The notes below the pieces were generated by a model, which was given only the letters and a program-made list of their open reading frames with translations, had not been told where the DNA came from and did not search any database. The position numbers and the translations under genes were made by a program. A stretch of DNA of 64,000 nucleotides, taken from positions 186,001 through 250,000 of the forward strand of contig NZ_SUMC01000002.1 of the NCBI RefSeq assembly GCF_005047355.1, given 5' to 3'. Of the stretch, positions 22,282 through 31,046 are shown piece by piece (the stretch's first letter is position 1; each line of letters begins with the position of its first letter). This DNA comes from Actinacidiphila oryziradicis (GTDB taxonomy: Bacteria > Actinomycetota > Actinomycetes > Streptomycetales > Streptomycetaceae).

Positions 22282-22677
22282 CTAGCTCCGCGCCTTGAGC
22301 GTGTCGTATTCCTCGCGGGCGGCGGCGATATCCGGGGCGTGGCCCTCTACCCAGCGGGCCAGGGCCCAGACCTGCCGGGCGGCACCCTCACCGAGCGGGG
22401 TGAGCGAGTACTCGACGCGCGGGGGGATGACGGGGTACGCCTCGCGGCGTACGAGGCCGTCCCGCTCCAGGGTCTGGAGGGTCTGGGCGAGCATCTTCTC
22501 GCTCACCCCGCTGACCCGGCGACGCAGCTCGCTGAAGCGGTGGGTGCCTTCGAGCAGCACGGCAAGCACAAGCACGCCCCAGCGGCTGGTGATGTGTTCG
22601 AGCATGACGCGCGAGGGACAGGCGGCGGCGTTGACATCCGCGTTGATCCCGGGCAGGAGTGTCTCGCTTACGTCCAT
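22282..22677 (-). CDS. HxlR-family transcriptional regulator
   Basis: A 131-residue winged-helix regulator of the HxlR (DUF24) family. Cys20 sits in the family's N-terminal position (ACPSRVMLEHITSRWGVLVL), then FSELRRRVSGVSEKMLAQTLQTLERDGLV forms the recognition helix, and RVEYSLTPLGEG the wing. Such regulators often sense electrophiles or redox stress through the N-terminal cysteine. It is divergent from an NAD(P)-binding oxidoreductase with an inverted repeat between them, the usual layout for a local repressor-target pair. Confidence 0.93.
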   Translation of the reverse strand: MDVSETLLPGINADVNAAACPSRVMLEHITSRWGVLVLAVLLEGTHRFSELRRRVSGVSEKMLAQTLQTLERDGLVRREAYPVIPPRVEYSLTPLGEGAARQVWALARWVEGHAPDIAAAREEYDTLKARS

Positions 22678-22702
22678 GGCAGTACCTTACTTCAAAGTCG
22701 GT

Positions 22703-22719
22703 ACTAACGCATGGTTAGT
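22703..22719. promoter_or_regulatory. likely HxlR operator
   Basis: Inverted repeat ACTAAC-GCATG-GTTAGT, with a further GGTTAGTAA copy at 22731. It lies in the 97-bp divergent region 26 bp upstream of the hxlR start and about 55 bp before the oxidoreductase ATG. A palindrome of this size fits a dimeric HxlR regulator. Confidence 0.6.
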
Positions 22720-22774
22720 GCACGCCTTATGGTTAGTAATGCATCCGCAATCGAGGAACCCAGGAGCAGAGCCC

Positions 22775-23632
22775 ATGAGCATCGTTGTCGCCGGAGCCAC
22801 CGGACACCTCGGCCAACTCGTCATCGAGGAACTGCTGACCAGCGTCCCGGCCGGGCAGGTCGCCGCCGTCGTGCGGGACGCGGAGAAGGCCGCCGGGATC
22901 GCGGCGCGCGGCGTCGAGCTCCGGATCGCCGACTACAGCGCGCCGGAGACGCTCAAGGACGCCTTCCACGCGGGCGACATCGTGCTGCTGATCTCCGGCA
23001 GCGAGGTCGGCCGGCGCGTCGCGCAGCACACCGCCGTCGTCAACGCCGCCAAGGAGGGGGGCGTCGCCCGGATCGCCTACACCGGTGTCCTCGGCGGTCC
23101 GGCGGCCGACTTCCTGCTTGCCGCCGAGCACAAGGTCACCGAGCAGGCCATCCTCGACTCCGGCCTGACGTACACCTTCCTCCGCAACGGCTGGTACACC
23201 GAGAACTACACCGCGCAGATCCCCGTCCAGCTGGAGCACGGCGTCGTCGGCAGCGCCGGTGACGGCAGGGTCGGTTCCGCCTCGCGAGCCGACTACGCCG
23301 CCGCCGCTGCTGCCGTCCTGACCGGCGAGGGCCACGAGAACAAGGCGTACGAGCTCAGCGGCGACAGTGCCTGGACCCTCACGGAGTACGCGGCCGAGCT
23401 GTCGAAGCAGTCCGGCAAGGAGGTCACCTACACCGATGTGCCCGGCGAGGCGCTCAAGGGCATCCTGCTCGGCGCCGGCCTTCCCGAGCCGCTCGTCGAC
23501 ATCCTGGTCGACGTCGATGTGTCCGGCATCTCGCGGGGCCTTCTGACCGGCGGCAGCGGCGACCTGTCCCGGCTCATCGGCCGCCCGGCCACCCCGCTCG
23601 CCGACACGATCGTGGCGGCACTCAACGCCTGA
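22775..23632 (+). CDS. NAD(P)-binding oxidoreductase (NmrA/QorB-like SDR)
   Basis: A 285-residue atypical short-chain dehydrogenase with the NAD(P)-binding motif GATGHLG (residues 7-13), the conserved HKVTEQAILDSGLTYTFLRNGWYTEN segment, and a C-terminal ASRADYAAAAAAVLTG block. It matches the NmrA/QOR2 group that reduces quinones or acts as a redox sensor. The ATG at 22775 has AGGAG upstream. It is divergent from the HxlR regulator and probably controlled by it. The natural substrate is unknown. Confidence 0.92.
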   Translation: MSIVVAGATGHLGQLVIEELLTSVPAGQVAAVVRDAEKAAGIAARGVELRIADYSAPETLKDAFHAGDIVLLISGSEVGRRVAQHTAVVNAAKEGGVARIAYTGVLGGPAADFLLAAEHKVTEQAILDSGLTYTFLRNGWYTENYTAQIPVQLEHGVVGSAGDGRVGSASRADYAAAAAAVLTGEGHENKAYELSGDSAWTLTEYAAELSKQSGKEVTYTDVPGEALKGILLGAGLPEPLVDILVDVDVSGISRGLLTGGSGDLSRLIGRPATPLADTIVAALNA

Positions 23633-23768
23633 TCCGCCCCTCCGCACCTCGCGTTTCCCATGTCATGACCGTCATGCGGAAAGCAGATGACGGATACCCT
23701 CCCCGCGCGCTACGGTCGCCCGGACAGGGCCTAGATTGCCAACCGCGTCCGCGTCCAAGGAGGATCCG

Positions 23769-24752
23769 TTGAACGACCAGGGGGACAGCCAGGGGGACAG
23801 CCAGCGTGCCGGGTTCGCGTACGGAGTCGCGGCCTACGGCCTGTGGGGCATCTTCCCGCTCTACTTCCCCCTCCTCGAACCGGCCGGCCCGCTGGAGATC
23901 CTCGCGCACCGGATGATCTGGTCACTGGTCGTCGTCGCCGTCGTGCTCCTGGTGCTGCGCCGCTGGGCCTGGATACCCGAGCTGCTCCGGCAGCCCAAGC
24001 GTCTCGGCCTGATCGCCCTCGCCGCCCTCGTCATCTCCGTCAACTGGGGCACGTACATCTGGGGCGTCAACTCCGGCCATGTCGTGGAGACCTCCCTGGG
24101 GTACTTCATCAACCCGCTGGTGACCATCGCTCTCGGCGTCATCGTCCTCCACGAGCGGCTGCGCCCCGCCCAATGGGCCGCTGTCGGCATCGGCGTCACC
24201 GCCGTACTCGTCCTGGCCATCGGCTCCGGGCGGCCGCCCTGGATCGCCCTCACCCTCGCCTTCTCCTTCGGCAGCTACGGCTTCATCAAGAAGAAGGTCA
24301 ACCTGGGCGGCCTCGAATCCCTCGCCGCCGAGACCTCGGTCCAGTTCCTCCCTGCCCTCCTCTTCCTCATCGTCCTGGGCGTCCGCGGCGACTCGACCTT
24401 CGCGACCCACGGGCCCGCCCACGCCTCGCTCCTCGCAGCCTCCGGCGTCATCACCGCCATTCCCCTCGTCGCCTTCGGCGCCGCCGCCATCCGCATCCCG
24501 CTGAGCACGATGGGCCTGCTGCAGTACCTCGCCCCGGTGTTCCAGTTCCTGCTCGGGCTCACCTATTTCCACGAGTCCATGTCCCCGGCGCGCTGGGCCG
24601 GCTTCGCCCTCGTCTGGGCCGCCCTGACCCTGATGACCGGCGACGCCCTCCGCACCGCCCGCCGCACCCGGATCGCCCTGCGCGCCGCCGCGGCCGACAC
24701 CCCGCCCCGGTCCGTGCTCCCAGGCCCCGGCGGTACGCCCGCCCGGCACTGA
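23769..24752 (+). CDS. rarD: EamA-family transporter RarD
   Basis: A 327-residue membrane protein with ten transmembrane helices in two EamA halves. The RarD signature is seen in VNWGTYIWGVNSGHVVETSLGYFINPL, and ERLRPAQWAAVGIGV follows. A TTG start at 23769 is chosen because AAGGAGGA lies 6 nt upstream and no better codon follows. RarD is a predicted metabolite exporter (chloramphenicol-sensitivity family) of unknown substrate. The stop is only 19 nt from the convergent ABC permease. Confidence 0.93.
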   Translation: MNDQGDSQGDSQRAGFAYGVAAYGLWGIFPLYFPLLEPAGPLEILAHRMIWSLVVVAVVLLVLRRWAWIPELLRQPKRLGLIALAALVISVNWGTYIWGVNSGHVVETSLGYFINPLVTIALGVIVLHERLRPAQWAAVGIGVTAVLVLAIGSGRPPWIALTLAFSFGSYGFIKKKVNLGGLESLAAETSVQFLPALLFLIVLGVRGDSTFATHGPAHASLLAASGVITAIPLVAFGAAAIRIPLSTMGLLQYLAPVFQFLLGLTYFHESMSPARWAGFALVWAALTLMTGDALRTARRTRIALRAAAADTPPRSVLPGPGGTPARH

Positions 24753-24771
24753 GCGTTCCGCTGCCCGCCGC

Positions 24772-25674
24772 TCAGACGGTGATGTCCCGGGTGGTGAACC
24801 GCGCCCAGGCGGCAGAGCCGAAGACGACGGCGTAGACGGCCTGCAGGATGAGGTTGCTGCGGAGGTCGTCCCAGTAGACGGGGTCGCGGAGGATGTCGGC
24901 GAAGCTCAGCCAGTAGTGCGTGAAGAGGTACGGCTGCACCGCCTGGAGCTGGGGGATGGTGTCGACGATCTGGACGGTGATGAGCAGGCCGATCGTCGTG
25001 GCCATGGCGGCGATGCCGCTATTGGTGAGCGTCGATACGAAGAGGCCCAGCGCGGCGATGCCGACGAGGGAGGCCGCGACGGCGACGGCGATCAGCAGGG
25101 CCCGCAGCAGGCCTTCGGAGAACGGGACCGTCGTGCCGGACAGCAGGGTCACGTCGCCCAGCGGGAAGAGGATCGCGCCGACGAGGAGCGCGCAGGCGGC
25201 GACCACGAGGGTCGCGGCGAGGCAGAAGGCCAGTACGGAGACGTACTTGGCAAGGAGCAGGCGAGTGCGCCCGGCCGGGGCCACCAGGAGATAGCGCAGG
25301 GTGCCCGAACTGGCCTCGCCGGCGATCGAGTCGCCCGCGACGACGCCGATGGCCATGGGAAGGAAGATGGGCAGGGTCACGGCGAGGGAGGTGAAAACCA
25401 GGAAAAGGCCGTTGTTGGTGACCTGGGTGATGAAGGCGGGGCCGCCGCCCCGGCCTCCGTCGACCGATCCGCCGCCGCTGGACTCGATCTTCACGGCGAT
25501 CCCGATGAGGATGGGGACTGCGGCGAGTACGGCGAAGAGGGCGAGGGTGCGCCAGCGGCGGAAGACGATGACCGCTTCGCTGCGGAAGAGGCCCAGGGTC
25601 CAGCTGAGCCTTACCGGCCTCGGCGGTGTTGCCGTCCCTGCCGCCGCGTCCGCCGCCGCCTCAGCCCGCGACAT
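24772..25674 (-). CDS. ABC-2 type transporter permease
   Basis: A 300-residue membrane protein with six predicted transmembrane segments and the ABC-2 pattern GDSIAGEASSGTLRYLLVAPAGRTRLLLAKY after the second helix. Its start overlaps the stop of the ATPase gene by 14 nt, so the two are co-translated. It is probably the channel for an exported lipid, peptide or drug; cargo unknown. The LolA-like protein encoded upstream in the same operon may be functionally linked. Confidence 0.93.
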   Translation of the reverse strand: MSRAEAAADAAAGTATPPRPVRLSWTLGLFRSEAVIVFRRWRTLALFAVLAAVPILIGIAVKIESSGGGSVDGGRGGGPAFITQVTNNGLFLVFTSLAVTLPIFLPMAIGVVAGDSIAGEASSGTLRYLLVAPAGRTRLLLAKYVSVLAFCLAATLVVAACALLVGAILFPLGDVTLLSGTTVPFSEGLLRALLIAVAVAASLVGIAALGLFVSTLTNSGIAAMATTIGLLITVQIVDTIPQLQAVQPYLFTHYWLSFADILRDPVYWDDLRSNLILQAVYAVVFGSAAWARFTTRDITV

Positions 25675-26641
25675 CGAAGCCCTCCCCCGTCAGGCTTACG
25701 AACACATCCTCCAGCGAGGCCCGTTCGACCCCGAAGGCCCGGACCCTTACGCCGGCGGTGACGAGGGCGGCGTTGATGTCGGCCAGGTCGGGCGGATCGG
25801 AGGCGGGGAGCTCTCCGGTGACCTTGTCGTCGAGGGTGGTCAGATCCGTGACTCCGTGTTCCTTGAGGACCCGGGTGGCATCCGCGGGATCCGGGGTGGT
25901 CACCGCGAGACGGCTGCGGGCAGCGAGTGCGTCGACCGTGCCCTGGGTGATGAGACGGCCGCGGGACATGACCGCGGCATGGGTGCAGACCTGCTCGATC
26001 TCGTCGAGGAGGTGCGAGGAGAGGAAGACGGTGGTGCCGTCGGCCGCCAGCTCGCGCACCAGGGATCTGATCTCGCGCATGCCCTGCGGGTCCAGGCCGT
26101 TGGTCGGCTCGTCGAGGATCAGCAGCTCCCGCGGCTGGAGCAGGGCGGCGGCCAGCCCGAGGCGCTGCTTCATCCCCAGCGAGTACGCCCGGGCCTTCTT
26201 GCCGGCCGCCGCCGCCAGCCCGACCCTGGCCAGCGCCTCGCCGACCCGGGCCGCTCTGGTGCGCGGGTCGGCGGTCGGGTCGACGGCGTCGTAGCGGAGC
26301 AGATTGTCGCGGCCGGAGAGGAACCCGTAGAGCGCCGGTCCCTCGATGAGGGCGCCGACACGGGGCAGTACGGTGCGGACGGCGCGCGGCATGGGCTCGC
26401 CGAGGAGCCGGGCGGTGCCGGAGGTCGGCTCGATCAGGCCCATGAGCATGCGGATGGTCGTCGTCTTGCCCGAGCCGTTGGGGCCCAGGAAGCCGAAGAC
26501 GCTGCCGCGCGGCACCGTGAGGTCGAGCCCGTCGACGGCGAGCGTGCCGCGGTAGCGCTTCACGAGGCCGCGGGTGACGATCACCGGGCCGCCCCCGCCC
26601 GGCCCTTCCGCCCCGTCGGCCTCCGGCACCTGCTCCTCCAT
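25661..26641 (-). CDS. ABC transporter ATP-binding protein
   Basis: A 326-residue ATPase with Walker A GPNGSGKTT (53-61), the signature YSLGMKQRL, Walker B LLILDEPTNGLDPQG and the H-loop SSHLLDE. The C-terminal 90 residues are the extension typical of CcmA/DrrA-like export ATPases. The ATG at 26641 has GGGAGC nearby; longer frames add low-complexity sequence. It lies 31 nt after the LolA-like gene and overlaps the permease start, so it forms an operon with both. Confidence 0.94.
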   Translation of the reverse strand: MEEQVPEADGAEGPGGGGPVIVTRGLVKRYRGTLAVDGLDLTVPRGSVFGFLGPNGSGKTTTIRMLMGLIEPTSGTARLLGEPMPRAVRTVLPRVGALIEGPALYGFLSGRDNLLRYDAVDPTADPRTRAARVGEALARVGLAAAAGKKARAYSLGMKQRLGLAAALLQPRELLILDEPTNGLDPQGMREIRSLVRELAADGTTVFLSSHLLDEIEQVCTHAAVMSRGRLITQGTVDALAARSRLAVTTPDPADATRVLKEHGVTDLTTLDDKVTGELPASDPPDLADINAALVTAGVRVRAFGVERASLEDVFVSLTGEGFDVAG

Positions 26642-26672
26642 CGTGCTCCCGGTTGCTTCGGTTGCCTGGCTG

Positions 26673-27917
26673 CTACTTGGCGGCGTTGGCGGCCTTGACA
26701 AGGGCGTCCTGGCTGACAGCGCCGACGAAGACCGTGCCCTTGTCGGTGATGAGGGCATTGACCAGGCGGGTGCTGACCAGGGTGCCGGAGCCGAAGTTGC
26801 CGTGGACGGCCTTGCCGAAGTCGCTCAGCATGGAATTGCTCGTGCTGCCGGACGCCGAAGTCCCGGTGCCGGACTTGAGCTCGGCGATGGAACTCCAGCC
26901 CTGGCCGAGGACATTGAGGCCGGAGAGGGCGTCCTGGGCGGTGCGCTGGTTGTTCTTCTGGGCGTCCTTGAGCGCGGAGGTGCCGGCCTTCTCGGTCGTC
27001 ACCTTGGCGCCCTTGGGCGCGGTGAAGGCGAAGGTGCCGGCCGCGGGCTTGCCGAAGTCCACCTTGGTGAAGCCGACGTCGACCACCGCTTTTCCACCGC
27101 TCGCGGGGAGCAGGGTGAACTTCAGCGGGACACCGGTGGCGGAATCGACCGCGATACGCACCGACCCGACCGTGGTGCCGGACTGCTTGGGCTTGATCAG
27201 CAGCTGGTACGCGTCCCGGCCCGCGACCTTGGCGGTGCCGTCGACCGAGACCGCCGTGGTGCTGTCGACGGCCTTGAGGGCCTGCTGAGCGGCTTCCTGC
27301 GGGGTGCTGGGCAGGCCCGAGGAGGGCGTCTGCTTCTGCTGGGCCTTGGAGGTGCCCTTGGGCGCGGTGGCGTGGTACGCCTCGTTGGTCTTGCTGTCGT
27401 AGGCCCACGTCTCGTCGCCGTTGTGGATGAGGCTGTACTCGGCGGCGTTCTCGATGATGGACACCTTCTGCTTCTGCGGCCCGTCGGCCGCGACCTGCAG
27501 GGTGTGGGTTCCGGACAGCAGCTGGACGAGCTGCTGCTGCGGGTCGGCGGCCGAGCTGCCGCTCTTGCCGTTCGTGGCGGCGCTCGCGGCGCCGGCGAAC
27601 GGGCTTGTGCCGCTGCCCGAGGCGGCGCTGGTGAGAAGGGAGGGCAGCCCGAGGTCGGTGGTGAACCTCACCGTGCCCGTCACCGTCTGGGTGTCGGAGG
27701 CCGCGATCTTCTCGATCAACTTCTGTGCCGTGATGCCGGGAAGGCTGGGGCTGCCCGCGCTGGCCAGAGCGGGGACCAGCCCGACGGTCGCCGCGGCGAC
27801 CCCGGCCGCAACCACCGGAACGGCGAAACGCACCGCCTTGCTGCGTGCGCTGTTGCGGCGGCTGTCCTGCGGGTCCCCGTTGTCCCCTGTGAGATGTACC
27901 GGTTCGATCCTTGTCAT
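26673..27917 (-). CDS. LolA/RseB-like exported carrier protein (DUF2092 type)
   Basis: A 414-residue exported protein. A cytoplasmic start with KAVRF is followed by a single hydrophobic segment (residues about 28-52, ending ALASAG) that could be a signal anchor. The long beta-rich part (ITAQKLIEKIAASDTQTVTGTVRFTTDLGLP, GDETWAYDSKTNEAYH, GRDAYQLLIKPKQSGTTVGSVRIAVDSATGVPL) has the half-barrel pattern of LolA/RseB-type proteins. It is the first gene of the operon with the ABC exporter. Gram-positive LolA-like proteins are thought to bind lipids or sense envelope state; the role here is inferred. Confidence 0.85.
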   Translation of the reverse strand: MTRIEPVHLTGDNGDPQDSRRNSARSKAVRFAVPVVAAGVAAATVGLVPALASAGSPSLPGITAQKLIEKIAASDTQTVTGTVRFTTDLGLPSLLTSAASGSGTSPFAGAASAATNGKSGSSAADPQQQLVQLLSGTHTLQVAADGPQKQKVSIIENAAEYSLIHNGDETWAYDSKTNEAYHATAPKGTSKAQQKQTPSSGLPSTPQEAAQQALKAVDSTTAVSVDGTAKVAGRDAYQLLIKPKQSGTTVGSVRIAVDSATGVPLKFTLLPASGGKAVVDVGFTKVDFGKPAAGTFAFTAPKGAKVTTEKAGTSALKDAQKNNQRTAQDALSGLNVLGQGWSSIAELKSGTGTSASGSTSNSMLSDFGKAVHGNFGSGTLVSTRLVNALITDKGTVFVGAVSQDALVKAANAAK

Positions 27918-28323
27918 CGTCTACCTGCCTCCGTCGGTACGGCGGTTCCACCCATTGTCCACCCGGTCCGCCGTCTGGTGGTGTGTCAATCACATCAAAA
28001 CAACCGCTCCGGCACATCAGCCGACGGGATCAACCCGGTGTACGCCGCCGGGATGACAGACCCCGAGGCGTGTACGGGTGGTGCGGCTTCGGTTCCGCTC
28101 CATCGGTTCGGGGTACTTCGCCGCGTGACGTTATTCATAGCGGGCCCCTCCCATGGCGGATCCGGGTGCTTCTTGTGCAGGACATGTGACGGCACTGTGG
28201 TGAGATTCACCCCGGATTCGGGATGTATGTCATGCACGGATGTTTGAACACTCTTCGATGCCGAACATGTTTGTCCATTTGGCGGTCTCGACCTGGAGGT
28301 TCGACGTAGGCGAAGATGCGGTG
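27918..28323. other. divergent regulatory region
   Basis: About 400 bases between the LolA-like gene (leftward) and the ECF sigma gene (rightward). It must contain both promoters. The composition is less GC-rich than the genes. I found no secure promoter pair or operator. Confidence 0.4.
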
Positions 28324-28803
28324 GTGACCGAATCTCGTCACGGCGCGGACCCAGACGAGCAGCTGATCCGCACCCTTCACCGGGAACATGCCGGCCCCTT
28401 GCTCACGTACGTCATGCAGTTAGTGGACGGCGATCGGCAGCGTGCCGAGTACGTCGTCCAGGAGACCCTCCTGCACGCCTGGCGCAGCGGCGTAACCGGG
28501 CCCGTCCGGCCCTGGCTCGTCACCGTCGCGCGGCGGATGGTCTACGGCGGCGCGCCCCCACGCCTGACTGCCGTCGACGACCAGGTCGGCAATGTCCTGC
28601 GTCTCATGTCCGCCTCCGACGCCATGGAGGCGCTGAGCGCGGAACACCGCACGGTGCTCACCGAGACGTATCTGCGACGCCGTACGGTCAACGAGGCAGC
28701 CGCCGCCCTGGGGCTGCCGCCCGCCACTGTCCGGACACGGATCTTCTACGCCATGCGCTCATTGAAGCTCGCCCTCGAGGAGCGGGGCGTGACCACCTCA
28801 TGA
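28324..28803 (+). CDS. ECF sigma factor
   Basis: An ECF sigma factor of about 159 residues. Region 2 (DEQLIRTLHREHAGPLLTYVMQLVDGDRQRAEYVVQETLLHAWRS) and region 4 (LSAEHRTVLTETYLRRRTVNEAAAALGLPPATVRTRIFYAMRSL) are intact. The start is unsure. GTG at 28324 gives the normal N-terminus, while an ATG at 28240 or 28258 would add 22-28 residues. The stop overlaps the zinc-finger anti-sigma gene by 4 nt, so activity is controlled by that partner. Confidence 0.9.
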   Translation: MTESRHGADPDEQLIRTLHREHAGPLLTYVMQLVDGDRQRAEYVVQETLLHAWRSGVTGPVRPWLVTVARRMVYGGAPPRLTAVDDQVGNVLRLMSASDAMEALSAEHRTVLTETYLRRRTVNEAAAALGLPPATVRTRIFYAMRSLKLALEERGVTTS

Positions 28804-29543
28804 CCGGCCCCGGCCCCTACGACCCTTTCCACAATTCAGTCCCTTCCGCATCGCCCTACTGCGACTCCGTCGGTGCCTATCTGCTCGGCGTCCTGGACGA
28901 CGCCGACGCCACCCGCTTCGAGTTCCATCTCGCCGACTGCGACGCCTGTGGCGCCGAGCTCGACTCCCTCTCCGGGCTCGGGCCGCTCCTCGCCGAGTAC
29001 GCGGCCGGGGTGGCCGATCCGATGGCCTCGCCGAGCCCGGATCTGCTCGAGCGGCTCATGCGGGAGGTTTCCGAGGAGCGTGCCCGTAAGCGGCGCAAAC
29101 GTTTCGTGCTGGTCGCCGCGGCCGCCGCACTGATCATCGGCGGGCCGGTCATCGCGGCCTCCGTCAGCTCCTCCGGCTCCCCTTCCGGCTCCGGCTCCAC
29201 CGTCTCCGCCGCCACCCCGAGTGCGGCGGCCGTCGCGAGGGCCGCTGACGTCGCGTCAGGGGCGGTCGCTGTCGTCAGCATGGTCGACAAGGGCTGGGGT
29301 ACCGACGTCAGCCTGACGCTGCGCGGCGCCAAGGGGCCGCAGAAGTGCTATCTCGTCGCCGTGTCGAAGGACGGCGAGCAGGAGACCGTCTCCACCTGGT
29401 CGGTACCCGCGGCCGGTTACGGCGTGCCGGGCCATCCGGACCCGCTCGTCGTGGAGGGCGGCACCGGCTTCGCGCGCAAGGACATCGCCCATTTCGAGGT
29501 CCGTACGTCGACCGGGACGACTCTGGTGACCGTCGACACCTGA
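28800..29543 (+). CDS. zinc-finger anti-sigma factor, membrane-bound
   Basis: A 247-residue anti-sigma factor. The N-terminal ZAS domain has an early Cys (YCDSVGAY) and the HxxxCxxC motif HLADCDAC near residue 42. A single transmembrane segment (about 101-122, VLVAAAAALIIGGPVIAASV) is followed by an extracytoplasmic domain of about 120 residues with WGTDVSLTLRG and KCYLVAVSKDG. The ATG overlaps the sigma stop (ATGA). It should hold the ECF factor at the membrane until an envelope or redox signal arrives; the signal is unknown. Confidence 0.92.
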   Translation: MTGPGPYDPFHNSVPSASPYCDSVGAYLLGVLDDADATRFEFHLADCDACGAELDSLSGLGPLLAEYAAGVADPMASPSPDLLERLMREVSEERARKRRKRFVLVAAAAALIIGGPVIAASVSSSGSPSGSGSTVSAATPSAAAVARAADVASGAVAVVSMVDKGWGTDVSLTLRGAKGPQKCYLVAVSKDGEQETVSTWSVPAAGYGVPGHPDPLVVEGGTGFARKDIAHFEVRTSTGTTLVTVDT

Positions 29544-29549
29544 CGGTCA

Positions 29550-29569
29550 CCGGAGCCGGCCCGCTCCGG
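29550..29569. terminator. hairpin between convergent genes
   Basis: CCGGAGC / GCTCCGG stem with a 6-nt loop in the 73-bp gap between the convergent anti-sigma and polyprenyl synthase genes. It could serve both directions. Confidence 0.5.
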
Positions 29570-29616
29570 CCGGTCACCCCGGCGCCCAGCCCCGCAGCCC
29601 CCCGGGCGGCAGCCCG

Positions 29617-30624
29617 TCAGCCCGCGCGGTGCACCACGGCGTCGCACAGGCCCTCCAGGGCCTGCTTCGCCGGGCACGACGGCAGTGGCACCAGGGACGC
29701 CCGCGCCTCGTCCGCGTAGCGCACGGTGTCCCTGCGGGCCTGTTCCAACGCCGGGTGGGCTCTCAGCAACCGCAGCGCCTCCGCGTGGCGGCCGTCGTCC
29801 GTGAGGTCGCCGTCCAGCAGCTCCCGCAGCCGCTGGTCGTCGGCGGTGGAGGGCGCCGACGCGCGCAGGTGCAGTACCGGCAGCGTCGGGATGCCCTCCC
29901 GCAGGTCCGTTCCCGGCGTCTTGCCGGACTCGTGGCTGTCGCTCGCGATGTCCAGGACGTCGTCCGCCAGTTGGAAGGCCGTCCCGAGCCGTTCCGCGTA
30001 CTGCGTCAGGATGTCGACGACCGTCTCGTCCGCGCCGGACATCATCGCCCCGAAGCGGGCCGCCACGGCGATCAGCGAGCTCGTCTTGCCCGCGATCACT
30101 TCCAGGTAGTGCTCGATGTGGTCGCGGCCGTCGCGCGGGCCGACCGTCTCCAGGATCTGGCCGGTCACCAGCCGCTCGAACGCCTGAGCCTGGATCCGTA
30201 CGGCTTCCGGGCCCAGGTCGGCCAGGATCTGCGAGGCCTTGGAGAAGAGGAAGTCACCGGTCAGCACGGCAACGGAATTGTCCCAGCGGGCATTCGCGCT
30301 GGGCACTCCGCGCCGTACGTCCGCCTCGTCCATCACATCGTCGTGGTAGAGCGTCGCCAGATGCGTCAGCTCCACAACCACGGCGGCGGGTACGAGACCC
30401 GGCGCGTACGGGTCACCGAACTGCGCCGCCAGCATCACCAGCATCGGCCGGAGCCGCTTGCCACCGGCCTGCATGAGATGCCGGGCGGCCTCGGTAATGA
30501 AGGGCACATCGCTCTTGGTGGCCTCCAACAGGCCTTCCTCGACGGCTGACAGACCGGCTAGGACGTCGGCCTCAAGTGCCGGGTCCCGCACGCTCAGCCC
30601 GAAGGGCCCGACGACGGTCGTCAC
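29617..30624 (-). CDS. long-chain polyprenyl diphosphate synthase
   Basis: A 335-residue trans-prenyltransferase. The first aspartate-rich motif is DDVMD at residues 95-99, the second DDVLD at 221-225, with GGKRLRP at 54-60. Small residues before the first motif favour long products, so a heptaprenyl- to nonaprenyl-diphosphate synthase for the menaquinone side chain is likely. The GTG at 30624 is chosen because AGGAG lies 8 nt upstream. The nearby nuo and menaquinone genes fit this role, though the chain length cannot be read from sequence. Confidence 0.9.
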   Translation of the reverse strand: MTTVVGPFGLSVRDPALEADVLAGLSAVEEGLLEATKSDVPFITEAARHLMQAGGKRLRPMLVMLAAQFGDPYAPGLVPAAVVVELTHLATLYHDDVMDEADVRRGVPSANARWDNSVAVLTGDFLFSKASQILADLGPEAVRIQAQAFERLVTGQILETVGPRDGRDHIEHYLEVIAGKTSSLIAVAARFGAMMSGADETVVDILTQYAERLGTAFQLADDVLDIASDSHESGKTPGTDLREGIPTLPVLHLRASAPSTADDQRLRELLDGDLTDDGRHAEALRLLRAHPALEQARRDTVRYADEARASLVPLPSCPAKQALEGLCDAVVHRAG

Positions 30625-30726
30625 GAGGGGTACTCCTGTTCTGCGGACGATCACCTGGAATGTCGATGTGTCGCTGTCACCGGAGGCAGCCTATCCGGTC
30701 CTCCCTGGATCACAGTGGGCGCGTAC

Positions 30727-30750
30727 CCTCTGCCCACCTCTGGGCAGAGG
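30727..30750. promoter_or_regulatory. perfect 10-bp inverted repeat upstream of the polyprenyl synthase
   Basis: CCTCTGCCCA-CCTC-TGGGCAGAGG, 103 bp upstream of the GTG of the synthase gene. It may be an operator, or a hairpin ending transcription of the decayed gene upstream. Confidence 0.45.
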
Positions 30751-30882
30751 TGGCTTGATTGCGCGGCCGGCACCGGTTCGGCACGCGGTCCCCCGGGGCG
30801 GTCGCGCGCCGGTGAGGGCCGCATCAGCGCGCCTGCCCAGCCCGGCGGCCACGAAGCACCTCCCCTGGCCCGAAATGCCCTG

Positions 30883-31040
30883 ACGTCGTCAAGGGTGGTG
30901 GCGACCATGATGAGAGACGGATGGGTGAACGCCGGCGGGAAATTGCCCAGTTGCTCGCCGCTGGGGCCGATCTCCCTGGCGAACAGGCCGACATGGTTGG
31001 CATAGGCGTGCGTCTTCTCGAACGCGTAGCGGGCCGGACG
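30883..31040 (-). pseudogene. C-terminal fragment of a GH15 glycosidase
   Basis: The minus strand reads [20 protein letters not shown], then [18 protein letters not shown] and a short tail. This is the characteristic C-terminal end of glycoside hydrolase family 15 (glucoamylase/trehalase-like) proteins: a '[26 protein letters not shown]' block. Only about 50 residues survive, with no start codon and no catalytic domain; the sequence begins right after the stop of the DUF7144 gene. It is therefore the stump of a deleted gene. Confidence 0.75.
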
Positions 31041-31046
31041 GCGGCA

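Noticed and set aside
28240-28323. Upstream start for the ECF sigma factor
   Set aside because: The ATG codons at 28240 and 28258 add residues not typical of the family and lack a ribosome binding site; not excluded, but the GTG at 28324 gives the normal N-terminus.
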